Notes under the pieces: model-generated
Told to the model about the DNA's origin: nothing
Database searches by the model: none
Seen by the model: the letters and a program-made list of their open reading frames with translations, nothing else
Translations under genes and position numbers: made by a program
Part shown: piece after piece, positions 39,772 to 49,160 of the stretch
How positions within the stretch are numbered: position 1 is the stretch's first letter
Layout of the letters: each line of letters starts with the position of its first letter
DNA from: Glaciibacter superstes DSM 21135
GTDB taxonomy: Bacteria; Actinomycetota; Actinomycetes; Actinomycetales; Microbacteriaceae
Assembly (NCBI RefSeq): GCF_000421145.1
Contig: NZ_ATWH01000008.1
Location: forward strand, 62,001-126,000
Reading direction: 5' to 3'
DNA length: 64,000 nucleotides

Positions 39772-42690
39772 TCAGGAATCGGTGTCGGGATTTTCGACCC
39801 ACTCGCCCGCCGTCAGGCTCCAACGCGGCAGTTTGTCGTCGCGACGCGCGCGCACCAGGTCGGAGGCCAGGCGAAACTCCCACGAATCGCCGACTGCCGT
39901 TTCGGAATCGTCTTGGGCACCCTGGGCCCGGAGTTCGGCCACCAGCGGTGCCCACAGCGGGCCGCCCACGTCGAGGAGTTTCGCGGTCGTGGGCGTGGCG
40001 CCGCTGTTCAGGAACTTCTCGAAGGCCACCTCGTATCCCGGCCGGATCGGCAGCACCACCCGCGCTGCCCCGGCGGCGAGGAACGCCGCGAACTGCGGGT
40101 CGGGTTCTGCTCCGAGCAGCTTGCTTACCCAGGACGCACGTGATCCCCAGAAATAGGGGAAGAACGCGCACTCGACGTGTTCCCATTCCACCGCCAGCTC
40201 GAAGAAGCGGATGTATGCCGAGAGCGCCTCGCTGGCCGCGGCATCCGGGTAGGGGAAGCCGAGCGCGTCGGCCCTGGTGGCGTTGAAGGTGCTGAAGTTC
40301 TGGTTGGTCAGCACAGCCAGGGTGGTGCGCTTCAACTCGTCCCGGATAATGGCGCGCTTGCGATCCGACGCCAGTGCTTGCAACTGGAGGCGGGCTGTGG
40401 CGTCCCGGTTGGCCACGCGTTCCTCGTAGTCAGCGAACCGCTTCTGGTTGCCGGCCACGATCAGCCCGTGCGTCTTGGTCTGCCACGCCGAAATCGCCTC
40501 GGCTGTGGGCTCGCAGATGATTTCGATGGCAACAGCCAGCGTGGCAATTCCCGGGTTGATCCCGTCCCCGTCGACGATGAGCCCGACCGGCAGGCTCTCG
40601 ACCTCGCCATCGAGCTTGCCGGTGAACACCTTCCCGCTCCAGTCGCCACCGATGGCGATCCGCTTGGATCCGACCACGACGCTTAACGTGGTCGCCGTCC
40701 ATCCGCTGGCGAGTGCGACGACCCGGTACTGGGTGGCCTTGAACCCCTTCGGCACCCGGGTGCTGCGGCTTTCGCCGAGCTCAAGGGTGTTGGCAGTCAT
40801 CGTATCGCCGAACGGGTCCGTGGCCTTGCCGCCGAAGTTCTCGGTGACGATGACATGCGCCTGCGGTGGCGCCTCGACGGCGGTGGCCTGATGACCGGTG
40901 GCGTAGTAGGACCAGTTCTCCAGGCTGAGCTTGTCGACCGGCACCGTGAACTTGGCGGGTTTGGGCGGAAGCGCACCCTGGCCGCGGGGGCGGGCCAGCG
41001 CCTCCCGGAACAGCGCGGCCGGCTCGGGGACGATGAGATCGTAGAGCAGCCGTGAGCCGTAGTTGAAGACCTGCGCCTGGTAGATCCGGTCGAGCCACTG
41101 GTAGACGCCGAAGCGCGGTCCGGCCTCGGAGCTGTTGTCGAAGACATGCTCCAGCGCGTCTTCGGTCCGGCGCAACTGCCGCAGCACCGAGGCCGTCCGT
41201 GAGCGGTTCGTGGACGTCGACGAAACGGCATCCGTCACAGACTTCGAAAATGTCTCCGGGCCGTCGCTGGTGAGCGGGCCACGGCCGCTGCCGATCGCCT
41301 GGGCGGTCGTCTTGCCCGAATCCTGCTCCGCAACGGTCTGGGCGAGCGACTGCAGGCTGGTCTGTTCCGTCTCGGTGGTGCCGGTGGACTCCGACTCGTC
41401 GAGCTGTCGCATGGTGTGGGTGAGCTTCTCGCCCGGCAGCACATTTTCCAGGCTGGCCACTTCGCCGCGCTCATAACGACTGATGTGCGTCCTGACCAGG
41501 CAGAGGTCGGCCACGCCAAGCGGCTTCACCGCCGTGGACGTGCCGGGAGGAGCGGATGCGACGGGTTCGGAGGCAGTCGGGTCGTCGACCGGATCGACGG
41601 CCCACTTTCCGATCGCGTCGCTGATGATCTCGCGCTTGTCATTGTTCACCTGGCCGACGTAACCGCCGAGTTTGATCGACAAGGTGCGGAGGGTCTGTCC
41701 GGCCTGTTCGTGGTCGGCCGCCAGTTTTGTCTGGATGTCACGCACCGACGACGCGGCCGGATCAAGGCCCGCGTCGCGCATCGCCCCGGTCGCGGGTTCA
41801 GAAAGCAGCCGCACGGCGGTGTCCGAGAGGATCACGTTGGAACGCAGCGCCGCGCGCCGCAGCGGGGAGCTGCTGGCCGGTGTTTCATCCGCTGCAGGTT
41901 TATGCTCCTTCTGACCGGCGGGTTCCCGGATTCGCGCCGGTCGGGTGCGGTACAGCTCGGCGAGGGGCCGCTGTTCGTCGAGTTCGCTGAGCACAAGTTC
42001 ATCTTCATCGTGGCTGGCCACCTCGATGAGGGCCTGGCTGAGGCGGGCGTGCTGGTCGCGCGCTGCCGTGAATTCGTGAAGCAGAGCGTCGACTGCGGCA
42101 TCCGGCGGCTGCGGCTCGTCATCATGGCCGTGTTCCTGGCTGTGGCCGGGTGCAGCGGGTGCCGCGTTACCCCGACCGAGCAGGAACTCGGGCAGCACGA
42201 GCGGCGCCCGAAGCAGAGCATCGACCTGACCGAGACTCACTCCGCCGGCCAGGACCGCCTCGGCGAGGGTCTGCGCGCGCACGAGTTTCATGGCCGTCGT
42301 CGGGTTCGGGCCGCCGGTGCCGATGATGTACGCCGCGAGCACTGTGTCTTTTGCCCGCCTCAGATCTTCCGCCCAATCGGCTGGTTGGAGATCGCCTGCG
42401 GCGCGGCGCGCCGCGGAGTCGATGTCGTCGAGCGTGTGGCGCCGTTCAGTGCTGAGGAGGTCAAAGAGGTCGATGAACTCCGGGCCCCGATGCACCCGGA
42501 CAGCGGTGTCGACGACGTCTCCGGCGCCGACGAAGTCCCGCGCCGCGGCGATCATCTTCTCAGCGGGATTGAGCCCCTCGGCGGTATTGCTCAATTTCGC
42601 CTGGAAGTCGCTCGAGTCGGCCAACGTCGGTGGGGGCGAGAGCTCGACCGGCAATTTACGGACAGCGACGAATGTGAGAATCCTGGTCAT
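39772..42690 (-). CDS. Giant hypothetical protein partner of the EEP fusion
   Basis: 972 residues from ATG 42690 (GGAG upstream; GTG 42702 also in frame). No known enzyme motif. A His/Asp/Glu-rich patch lies near 200-215. The middle has a charged Thr/Glu/Gln segment (VASLENVLPGEKL through TETEQTS), then beta-rich stretches. The C-terminal 250 residues carry ECAFFPYFWGSRASWV and RVVLPIRPGYE, a pattern I associate with large conserved hypothetical proteins. No signal peptide or membrane segment. Operonic with the EEP fusion at 35826-39752 and probably a functional partner. Confidence 0.75.
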   Translation of the reverse strand: MTRILTFVAVRKLPVELSPPPTLADSSDFQAKLSNTAEGLNPAEKMIAAARDFVGAGDVVDTAVRVHRGPEFIDLFDLLSTERRHTLDDIDSAARRAAGDLQPADWAEDLRRAKDTVLAAYIIGTGGPNPTTAMKLVRAQTLAEAVLAGGVSLGQVDALLRAPLVLPEFLLGRGNAAPAAPGHSQEHGHDDEPQPPDAAVDALLHEFTAARDQHARLSQALIEVASHDEDELVLSELDEQRPLAELYRTRPARIREPAGQKEHKPAADETPASSSPLRRAALRSNVILSDTAVRLLSEPATGAMRDAGLDPAASSVRDIQTKLAADHEQAGQTLRTLSIKLGGYVGQVNNDKREIISDAIGKWAVDPVDDPTASEPVASAPPGTSTAVKPLGVADLCLVRTHISRYERGEVASLENVLPGEKLTHTMRQLDESESTGTTETEQTSLQSLAQTVAEQDSGKTTAQAIGSGRGPLTSDGPETFSKSVTDAVSSTSTNRSRTASVLRQLRRTEDALEHVFDNSSEAGPRFGVYQWLDRIYQAQVFNYGSRLLYDLIVPEPAALFREALARPRGQGALPPKPAKFTVPVDKLSLENWSYYATGHQATAVEAPPQAHVIVTENFGGKATDPFGDTMTANTLELGESRSTRVPKGFKATQYRVVALASGWTATTLSVVVGSKRIAIGGDWSGKVFTGKLDGEVESLPVGLIVDGDGINPGIATLAVAIEIICEPTAEAISAWQTKTHGLIVAGNQKRFADYEERVANRDATARLQLQALASDRKRAIIRDELKRTTLAVLTNQNFSTFNATRADALGFPYPDAAASEALSAYIRFFELAVEWEHVECAFFPYFWGSRASWVSKLLGAEPDPQFAAFLAAGAARVVLPIRPGYEVAFEKFLNSGATPTTAKLLDVGGPLWAPLVAELRAQGAQDDSETAVGDSWEFRLASDLVRARRDDKLPRWSLTAGEWVENPDTDS

Positions 42691-42969
42691 GACGTGCTCC
42701 ACGGAACCCGGGGTGCAGAATACGCCTCAGCCTTCGGCTGGCGCACCGTCGGGAGGCGAGCGACGGCCTGCGCCTATTGTGCTCCGGTGGTCTCGTCACG
42801 TCTAGCCCAATACTGACTTTCGCTCAGATATACCCCGGTGCGGCCAGCAAGCGTCGCGATGTCGAGCCGGTTCCGGGGCACCTCTGTGGGCCAGAATGCC
42901 CAAACGGATACCGGATCCGAACCGCTGGAACTTTCTCGCTCGTGCGAATTCTCCGTCGTGGCGAGCCTT

Positions 42970-44643
42970 TCAGTACCGGCGAACATCCGTCTCGCTGACC
43001 AGTCGCAGCCACCGAAACCCGTAGCCCTCCAGCGAAATGTCCACCGCGCCCGCGCCCGTGAGCTGGACGGTCTCGTCCGTGAAGAGGTCGCTGAGAGTGG
43101 TGCTCTCGTCGCCGTCCGGCACCCTGAGGTGCACGTCGACCGGCTCGTCGGCGAAGTTGTGCAGCAGCACGACGCGGCCTCCGTCCCAGGTCAGCGTGTG
43201 CGCGAGCACCGCCGGATGCTTCTGTTTCAACACTTCAAAGGTGCCCCAGCCGAGCTCGGGAGAGGCCCGGTAATGCTCGATCAGTCTCTTGATGAAGCCG
43301 AGTTGCGAGTCTGGGTCGCGCAGCTGGTCTTCGACGTTGACCCGGTCTGGGCCGAAGACGCCGTCGACGATGGCATCGATGAGCGGCGACTTCTTCGCAT
43401 TCGAAAAACCGCCGTTGCGCCCGGCGTTCCACTGCATCGGGGTGCGCACAGCCATCCGCCCCTCCCTGGCAAGGTTCTCCCCCATCCCGATCTCCTCGCC
43501 GTAGAACAGCACCGGCGTGCCCGGCATCGAGAACAGCAGGCTGTAGACCATGCGGATGCGACGCTGGTCACCATGCAGCATCGGCGGCAGCCGGCGCACG
43601 ATCCCCCGGCCGTACACCTGCATGCGCTTCTCAGGGCCGAAGGCGGCGAACACTTCTGCCCGTTCCTCGTCAGTGAGCTTGTCGAGCGTCAGCTCGTCGT
43701 GGTTGCGGGCGAAGTTCGCCCACTGCACGTCGTGCGAGCACACCGGCCGAGACTGCAACGCTTCTACGAGCGGCCCTGCGTCGCTCCTGGCCAACGACAG
43801 GTACATCTTCTGCATCGTGATGAAGTCGAACTGCATGTTGAGTTCGTCGCCGTCCGGACCGCCGAAGAAGAGCAGCTGGTCTTCGCGCGGCAGGTTCACT
43901 TCGCCGAGCAGCACCGCGTCACCCACCCTGCGGCTGAGGAACGATCGGAGCGCCTGCAGGTATTCGTGCGGGTCTGGCAGGGCACCATCACCGCCGATGA
44001 TGGCGGCCGTCTCAAGAAGGAACGGAACAGCATCCACCCGAAAGCCGTTCACACCGAGCTCCGCCCAGAAGCCCATGATCTTCGCGATCTCGTCGCGAAC
44101 CGCTGGGTTGGCAACGTTCAGGTCGGGCTGGGCCTTGTAGAACATGTGCTGGTAGTACTGCCCGGTCTTCTTGTCGAGCTCCCAGTTGCTCTTCTCTTGG
44201 TCTGGAAACACCGGCTTCGGCTGCTTCTTCGGTGGCGTGTCTCGCCAGACGTAGTAGTCGCGGTAGGGCGATTCGCGACTGGAGCGAGACGCTGTGAACC
44301 ACGGATGCTTGTCAGACGTGTGATTGATCACCAGGTCGACAATCACCCGTAGTCCCCTCGAGCGGGCGAGGCGCATCAGCTCGACGAGGTCGCCGAAATG
44401 CCCGAAGCGGGAATCGACCGCGTAGAAGTCGACGATGTCGTAGCCGTCGTCGCGGCCGGCCGTTGCATAGAACGGCATCAGCCAGAGGCAGGTCACGCCG
44501 AGCTCCGCCAGGTAGTCGATCCGGTGCGCAAGGCCGGCGAAATCGCCGACACCGTCGCCGTTCCAGTCGAGGAACGTCTCCACATCGAGGCAATAGACGA
44601 CGGCGGACTTCCACCACAGGTCTCCAGTGTCGACGATGCTCAT
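42970..44643 (-). CDS. GH13 alpha-amylase family protein, trehalose-synthase-like
   Basis: 557 residues. Conserved GH13 regions: DLVINHTSD, GFRVDAVPF (nucleophile Asp), LLGEVNLP (acid/base Glu) and ARNHDE (transition-state Asp). The N-terminal WWKSAVVYCLDVETFLDWNGDGVGDF and RDDGYDI fit maltose glucosylmutase/trehalose synthase (GH13_16). No maltokinase domain is fused. ATG 44643 chosen; an in-frame start at 44700 lacks support. Downstream of and probably co-transcribed with an LLM flavin oxidoreductase. Likely acts on maltose/trehalose or short alpha-glucans. Confidence 0.85.
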   Translation of the reverse strand: MSIVDTGDLWWKSAVVYCLDVETFLDWNGDGVGDFAGLAHRIDYLAELGVTCLWLMPFYATAGRDDGYDIVDFYAVDSRFGHFGDLVELMRLARSRGLRVIVDLVINHTSDKHPWFTASRSSRESPYRDYYVWRDTPPKKQPKPVFPDQEKSNWELDKKTGQYYQHMFYKAQPDLNVANPAVRDEIAKIMGFWAELGVNGFRVDAVPFLLETAAIIGGDGALPDPHEYLQALRSFLSRRVGDAVLLGEVNLPREDQLLFFGGPDGDELNMQFDFITMQKMYLSLARSDAGPLVEALQSRPVCSHDVQWANFARNHDELTLDKLTDEERAEVFAAFGPEKRMQVYGRGIVRRLPPMLHGDQRRIRMVYSLLFSMPGTPVLFYGEEIGMGENLAREGRMAVRTPMQWNAGRNGGFSNAKKSPLIDAIVDGVFGPDRVNVEDQLRDPDSQLGFIKRLIEHYRASPELGWGTFEVLKQKHPAVLAHTLTWDGGRVVLLHNFADEPVDVHLRVPDGDESTTLSDLFTDETVQLTGAGAVDISLEGYGFRWLRLVSETDVRRY

Positions 44644-44735
44644 GCGGTGTTCTCCCTGATGTGCTGCGAGATGATGCGCTCCGGGATGTTCTCCGCGCAT
44701 TTCTGCGTGTGATTCTGCGCGTGCTTCCGCATGGA

Positions 44736-45698
44736 TCAGCCCTTCCTGAGCTGCGGGAGCACCCGTTCGCCGACCATGTCGATGAACCGGGACTGCTCCT
44801 TTCCAACGTGGTGCAGGTAGATGCGGTCGAATCCGAGCTCGCTGTAGCCGCGCAACATCCGGGCGTAGGCATCGGGGTCTGCCGAGACGAACACCGAGGT
44901 TCGCATATCCTCCGGCGTCACATGCTTGGCTGCCTCATCGAACGCGTCGACGGAGTCGAGATCCCAGCAGAGCGGCGGTGAGAACACGTTCGTTCGCCAC
45001 TGGTCGTGAGCGATGGCCAGCGCCTCGGCATCCGTTTCGGCGTGACTCACGTGCACCTGCAGGGCGAGCTCGCCACGGCCGCCGTTGCCCCGGTACGCGT
45101 CGATCATCCGCTGCAGCACCTCGACCGGCTGGCCGATCGTGACCAGCCCGTCTGCCCACTCGGCGGCTGAGGCCGCGGTCTCCACGCTGACGGCCGGGGA
45201 GAACAGCGGCGGCAGTTTGTCTGGCAGCGTCCAGAGCCGTGCCCGATCGACGGTGACGAGGCCGTCGTGGCTGACCTCGTCGCCGGCCAGGAGCGCACGG
45301 ATGATCTCGACGCACTCCCTGAGCCTGGCGGTGCGCACGTCTTTCCGCGGCCAGGCCTGCCCTGTCACGTGTTCGTTCGCCGCCTCACCGGTGCCGAGCG
45401 CCACCCACAGACGGCCGGGGAACATGGCCGAAATGGTAGCGATCGCCTGCGCGAGGATGACCGGGTGGTAACGCTGGCCGGGGGCGCTGACGGTGCCGAA
45501 CCCGAGATTTGTGGCCTGCAGCGCGGCACCGAGCCACGACCAGGTGTACGACGACTGGCCCTGCCGCTCGCTCCACGGAACCAGGTGATCTGAGCACATC
45601 GCCACGTCGAAGCCGGCCTGCTCTGCGTGCTGCACGGCCGCGATCAGTGCGCTGGGGTGAAGCTGCTCGTGTGAGGCGTGGAATCCGAAAGCGGTCAT
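44736..45698 (-). CDS. LLM-class flavin-dependent oxidoreductase (TIGR03885-like)
   Basis: 320-residue luciferase-like TIM barrel related to F420-dependent glucose-6-phosphate dehydrogenases; features GFHASHEQLHPSALI, MCSDHLVPWSERQG, and WVALGTGEAANEHVTG. This subgroup is described as probably using FMN rather than F420. ATG 45698 has AAAGG upstream. It precedes the GH13 gene on the same strand, a pairing I recall from other genomes. Probable glucose/trehalose-related redox role; substrate unknown. Confidence 0.8.
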   Translation of the reverse strand: MTAFGFHASHEQLHPSALIAAVQHAEQAGFDVAMCSDHLVPWSERQGQSSYTWSWLGAALQATNLGFGTVSAPGQRYHPVILAQAIATISAMFPGRLWVALGTGEAANEHVTGQAWPRKDVRTARLRECVEIIRALLAGDEVSHDGLVTVDRARLWTLPDKLPPLFSPAVSVETAASAAEWADGLVTIGQPVEVLQRMIDAYRGNGGRGELALQVHVSHAETDAEALAIAHDQWRTNVFSPPLCWDLDSVDAFDEAAKHVTPEDMRTSVFVSADPDAYARMLRGYSELGFDRIYLHHVGKEQSRFIDMVGERVLPQLRKG

Positions 45699-45830
45699 CG
45701 TCGCCTTTCCGCAGGGTCACCTGGTAGTTGAAACTGCTCCCATGGTGCTGCGGGTCTGCGGATTGCGCAAGGGCTTGCCCCACCCGGCCACCGCGCCGGA
45801 TAAACGACTATCCTGATGGCGGAGTCAATG

Positions 45831-46601
45831 ATGACAACACGACGCGATCAAACCCTCATTGCCTCCGTTCAGCGAGCCGTTCAACTGGTCGACATGGTGG
45901 CCAATGCGCCTCGTCCGCTGCCCGCTAAGGCTCTCGCGCAGGCGGCCGGTCTCAGCCTCGGAACGACCTACAACCTCATTCGCACCCTCATGCACGAGGG
46001 CTACCTCCGCAGCGAGCCCGACGGTCTCGTGCTGGGGAGCCGCTTCCCCAGCCTCCGCGTCGAGGGTGAGGAGGGCGTCTTCCTCGCCAGGGTGCGAAGC
46101 ACGCTCCGCAGGGTGACGGATGAGCTGGGCGCCACCGCCTACCTCTCCCGGTTCAGCGACGGTGAGGTGCACATCGTCGACATCGTCGATGCGGCACCGA
46201 GCCCGCGTGTCGAGCTGTGGGTTGGCATCGACAACAGCGCCCATGCCACCGCACTCGGCAAACAGATTCTCACCGAGCTGGATTCGGAGGGCCGCCTCGA
46301 CTACCTCTCCCGGCATCCGCTCGCCCAGCTCACGCAGCACACAATCAGCGACCGCCGCACGCTTCTTGAGCAGCTCGATCGGTTCCCAGACGCCGCCATC
46401 GACGAGCAGGAGTACGCCATCGGCTTCACCTGCATCGCCGTGCCGGTGCGGGCGCCCGGCGTCATCGCTTCGCTCGCCGTGTCGTTGCCGTCAGACCGCA
46501 AAGCCGTCGAAACGGATGCGATCGTGCGGCGCATGCAGACCGCCGCCGGCAAGCTGTCGCTCCAGCTCGGAGCCGACCGGTACGGGCAGTTCACCATCTG
46601 A
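45831..46601 (+). CDS. IclR-family transcriptional regulator
   Basis: 256 residues: N-terminal winged helix (KALAQAAGLSLGTTYNLIRTLMHEGYL) and a C-terminal IclR ligand-binding domain (HATALGKQILTEL, GFTCIAVPV). ATG 45831 has GGAG six bases upstream; in-frame ATGs at 45816 and 45828 are alternatives, but a TATCCT -10 box at 45809-45814 places the transcript start after 45816. Located 97 bases upstream of the E1 alpha/beta operon, which it probably controls, and divergent from the LLM gene. Confidence 0.9.
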   Translation: MTTRRDQTLIASVQRAVQLVDMVANAPRPLPAKALAQAAGLSLGTTYNLIRTLMHEGYLRSEPDGLVLGSRFPSLRVEGEEGVFLARVRSTLRRVTDELGATAYLSRFSDGEVHIVDIVDAAPSPRVELWVGIDNSAHATALGKQILTELDSEGRLDYLSRHPLAQLTQHTISDRRTLLEQLDRFPDAAIDEQEYAIGFTCIAVPVRAPGVIASLAVSLPSDRKAVETDAIVRRMQTAAGKLSLQLGADRYGQFTI

Positions 46602-46698
46602 AACTTTGCCCCTCCCGGCCCTCGCGTGGCACCCGTACGGTGAAGTCACACGTGGCGGACATCGCCACGCGTCGATCCGTACGATCCGAGGAGATGCA

Positions 46699-47706
46699 AT
46701 GACGCTCTACCCCGAACTCACCGACGAGAAACGCCGGGAGTTGTTGAACTCAATGGTGCTGATCCGCACCTACGAAGAAGCCATCCTTCGCGAGTACCAC
46801 GCAGACAAGAGCCCGGGCTTCGACATCGGCGCGGGCCTGATCCCGGGCGAGATGCACCTGGCGGCCGGACAGGAACCCGTTGCCGCCGGGCTCGGCGCCC
46901 ACCTCACCAAGGACGATGCGATGACGGCCACCCACCGGCCGCATCACGTCGCCATCGCCAAGGGCGTTCGCCTTCGCGAGATGACGGCGGAGATCTTCGG
47001 CCGCGAGACGGGTCTCGGCCGCGGCCGCGGCGGGCACATGCACCTCTTCGACCCGGAGACCCACTTCTCGTGCTCGGGCATCGTGGCCGAGGGGCTGCCC
47101 CCGGCCCTCGGGCAGGCCATGGCCTTCCGGCGTGGCGGCGGGGATCGCATCGCCGTGGCGGTCGCCGGAGAAGGCGCCGCCAACGCGGGCGCTTTCCACG
47201 AATCGCTGAACCTGGCCGCGCTGTGGAAGCTTCCCGTCGTTTTCGTCATCGAAGACAACGACTGGGGAATCTCGGTACCCCGCGCGCAGTCGACATCGGT
47301 CACATCCAATGCCGATCGAGGAGCGGCCTATGGAATCCCGGGCGTGCGGGTCGAGGAGAACTCCGTCGAAGGAGTCTACGAAGCATGCGGCGAGGCCGTT
47401 GCCCGCGCGCGAGCGGGCAACGGACCTTCCCTCGTCGAAGTGCACACGTTGCGGCTCTGGGGGCATTTCGAGGGCGATGCGCAGGGGTACCGCACCGACC
47501 TCGAGGGGGTGCCTGGAAGGGATCCGCTGCCGACCTACAAGCAGGCGCTCGTGGACAGTGGCGCCATTACGGAGGAGGACTATAACGTGATGACGGCGTC
47601 CGCCTCCGAACGGGTCGAAGACGCCATCGACTTCGCGAAGGCATCACCGACGCCGGACCCAGCCGATGCCCTCGACTACGTCTTCTCGGAAGGAGCACGC
47701 TCATGA
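46699..47706 (+). CDS. Acetoin/2-oxoacid dehydrogenase E1 alpha subunit
   Basis: 335-residue thiamine-diphosphate-dependent E1 alpha: GGHMHLFD, the ThDP motif GEGAANAGAFHESLNLA...N and GWEARCH-like tail region absent as expected. Start ATG 46699 follows GAGGAG. The stop overlaps the beta subunit start (ATGA). Sequence style (GEMHLAAGQEPVAAGL, RGRGGHMHLF) is closest to acetoin:DCPIP oxidoreductase alpha (AcoA), which cleaves acetoin, but pyruvate or branched-chain 2-oxoacids cannot be excluded. Hairpin CGTGGCG/CGCCACG (46651-46669) lies in the leader. Confidence 0.88.
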   Translation: MTLYPELTDEKRRELLNSMVLIRTYEEAILREYHADKSPGFDIGAGLIPGEMHLAAGQEPVAAGLGAHLTKDDAMTATHRPHHVAIAKGVRLREMTAEIFGRETGLGRGRGGHMHLFDPETHFSCSGIVAEGLPPALGQAMAFRRGGGDRIAVAVAGEGAANAGAFHESLNLAALWKLPVVFVIEDNDWGISVPRAQSTSVTSNADRGAAYGIPGVRVEENSVEGVYEACGEAVARARAGNGPSLVEVHTLRLWGHFEGDAQGYRTDLEGVPGRDPLPTYKQALVDSGAITEEDYNVMTASASERVEDAIDFAKASPTPDPADALDYVFSEGARS

Positions 47707-48905
47707 GCACCAACATCGATCCGGCCCGTCAGGAGTCCGCAGGCAACGCACCGGCCAGCGCGGCATCCACCGGTGCGCCCGTCACCGGCGCGGGTGTCAG
47801 CACGGCAACGGATGCGGAAACCACCGCTGGCGGCGACGCCATCGACACCGGCACCGGTCGCGCCCCCGGCAGCTCGGCCACGGTAATCGAGCCCGAGCCG
47901 GGCAAGCGCAAACTGTCGACGGCGAAAGCCATCCAGGAGGCCATCGCCCAGGAGATGCGCGCCGACGATTCGGTGTTCGTGATGGGCGAGGATGTTGGCC
48001 CGTACGGCGGCATCTTCTCCTCGACGACGGGGCTGATCGACGAGTTCGGCGCCGACCGCATCCTCGATACGCCGATCTCGGAGTCGGCATTCATCGGAGC
48101 CGGCATCGGTGCAGCTGTTGAGGGCATGCGCCCCATCGTCGAGCTGATGTTCGTGGACTTCTTCGGGGTCTGCATGGACCAGATTTACAACCACATGGCG
48201 AAGATCCACTTCGAATCCGGCGGCAATGTGCAGGTTCCGATGGTGCTGATGACGGCGGTCGGCGGCGGCTACTCCGACGGCGCACAGCACTCGCAGGCGT
48301 TGTGGGGCACCTTCGCGCACCTGCCAGGGATGAAGGTCGTCGTGCCGTCGAACCCCTACGACGCGAAGGGGCTGATGACGGCGGCCATCAGGTCGAACGA
48401 CCCGGTCGTGTTCATGTTCCACAAGGGCGTCATGGGCCTCGGCTGGATGAAGAAGAACAAGCGCTCGATCGGCGCGGTTCCCGAGGAATCGTATGAGGTT
48501 CCGATCGGCAAGGCACGGGTGGTTCGAGAGGGCACGGATGTCACGGTCGTGACGCTGTCGCTTTCTGTGCACCACGCGCTGGACGTGGCCGAGAAACTCG
48601 AACCGGAGGGCATCAGCGTGGAAGTGCTCGACCTGCGCAGTCTCGTGCCGCTTGACCGCGACGCGATCGTCGCATCCGTTTCGAAGACCGGTCGACTGAT
48701 CGTCGTCGACGAGGACTACCAGTCGTTCGGGCTCTCAGGAGAGGTGATCGCCTCGGTCGCCGAGCGTCAGCCGCAACTGCTCAGCCACGTGTCGCGGGTG
48801 TGCATGCCGGATGTGCCGGTGCCGTATGCGAGTCAGCTCGAGTATGCGGTCCTGCCGACGGCAACGCGCATCGAGGCGGCGGTTCGGGAGGCGGTGGCGA
48901 AGTGA
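47703..48905 (+). CDS. Acetoin/2-oxoacid dehydrogenase E1 beta subunit
   Basis: 400 residues; core begins near KLSTAKAIQEAIAQEM with GEDVGPYGG, SESAFIGAGIGAA and QAHSQ-type SDGAQHSQALWG, typical of AcoB/PdhB. The first ~68 residues are an unusual Ala/Thr/Gly-rich low-complexity extension not found in the family core, resembling the flexible linkers of E2 subunits. It overlaps both its neighbours (ATGA at each end), so the three subunits are made in fixed ratio. Confidence 0.88.
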   Translation: MSTNIDPARQESAGNAPASAASTGAPVTGAGVSTATDAETTAGGDAIDTGTGRAPGSSATVIEPEPGKRKLSTAKAIQEAIAQEMRADDSVFVMGEDVGPYGGIFSSTTGLIDEFGADRILDTPISESAFIGAGIGAAVEGMRPIVELMFVDFFGVCMDQIYNHMAKIHFESGGNVQVPMVLMTAVGGGYSDGAQHSQALWGTFAHLPGMKVVVPSNPYDAKGLMTAAIRSNDPVVFMFHKGVMGLGWMKKNKRSIGAVPEESYEVPIGKARVVREGTDVTVVTLSLSVHHALDVAEKLEPEGISVEVLDLRSLVPLDRDAIVASVSKTGRLIVVDEDYQSFGLSGEVIASVAERQPQLLSHVSRVCMPDVPVPYASQLEYAVLPTATRIEAAVREAVAK

Positions 48906-49138
48906 GTGACGTCGTCTTTCCGCGGATGTCGGAGGCAGACGATGCCACCGGCATCGTGGTCTCCTGGTTCGTTGACTCCGGCGACGAGGTGACACCGAGC
49001 ACGCTGATCGCGGAGGTGGCGGTCGACAAGGTCGACGCGGAGGTGTATCCGGAGATCGCTGGCACCATCACACTCTTGGTCGCCGAGGAGGCGGAGGTAC
49101 CGCAGGGCAGCGTGATCGCCTCGGTGACGCCCGCGTAG
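48902..49138 (+). CDS. Free-standing lipoyl carrier domain
   Basis: 78 residues forming one biotinyl/lipoyl domain only: SDVVFPRMSEADDATGIVVS, the lipoylation site AVDKVDAEV, and a terminal VIASVTPA. GTG start overlaps the E1 beta stop. A normal E2 would continue with a linker, peripheral subunit-binding domain and a 230-residue acyltransferase; none is present, and the next gene is convergent. The complex must borrow an E2/E3 core or use this as a minimal shuttle. Confidence 0.85.
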   Translation: MSDVVFPRMSEADDATGIVVSWFVDSGDEVTPSTLIAEVAVDKVDAEVYPEIAGTITLLVAEEAEVPQGSVIASVTPA

Positions 49139-49160
49139 CGGCGCCCGCGTGGCCGCGCCG

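Noticed and set aside
37428..40286. A 952-codon open frame on the plus strand opposite the two giant genes
   Set aside because: It is antisense to two long minus-strand genes with proper starts and recognisable EEP motifs; its product is Arg/Gly/Glu-rich and featureless, as expected from a GC-rich shadow frame.
42703..42969. A small minus-strand ORF in the 280-base gap between the GH13 gene and the giant gene
   Set aside because: It overlaps the GH13 3' end, lacks a Shine-Dalgarno and shows no family features. I see no convincing gene or strong hairpin in this gap.
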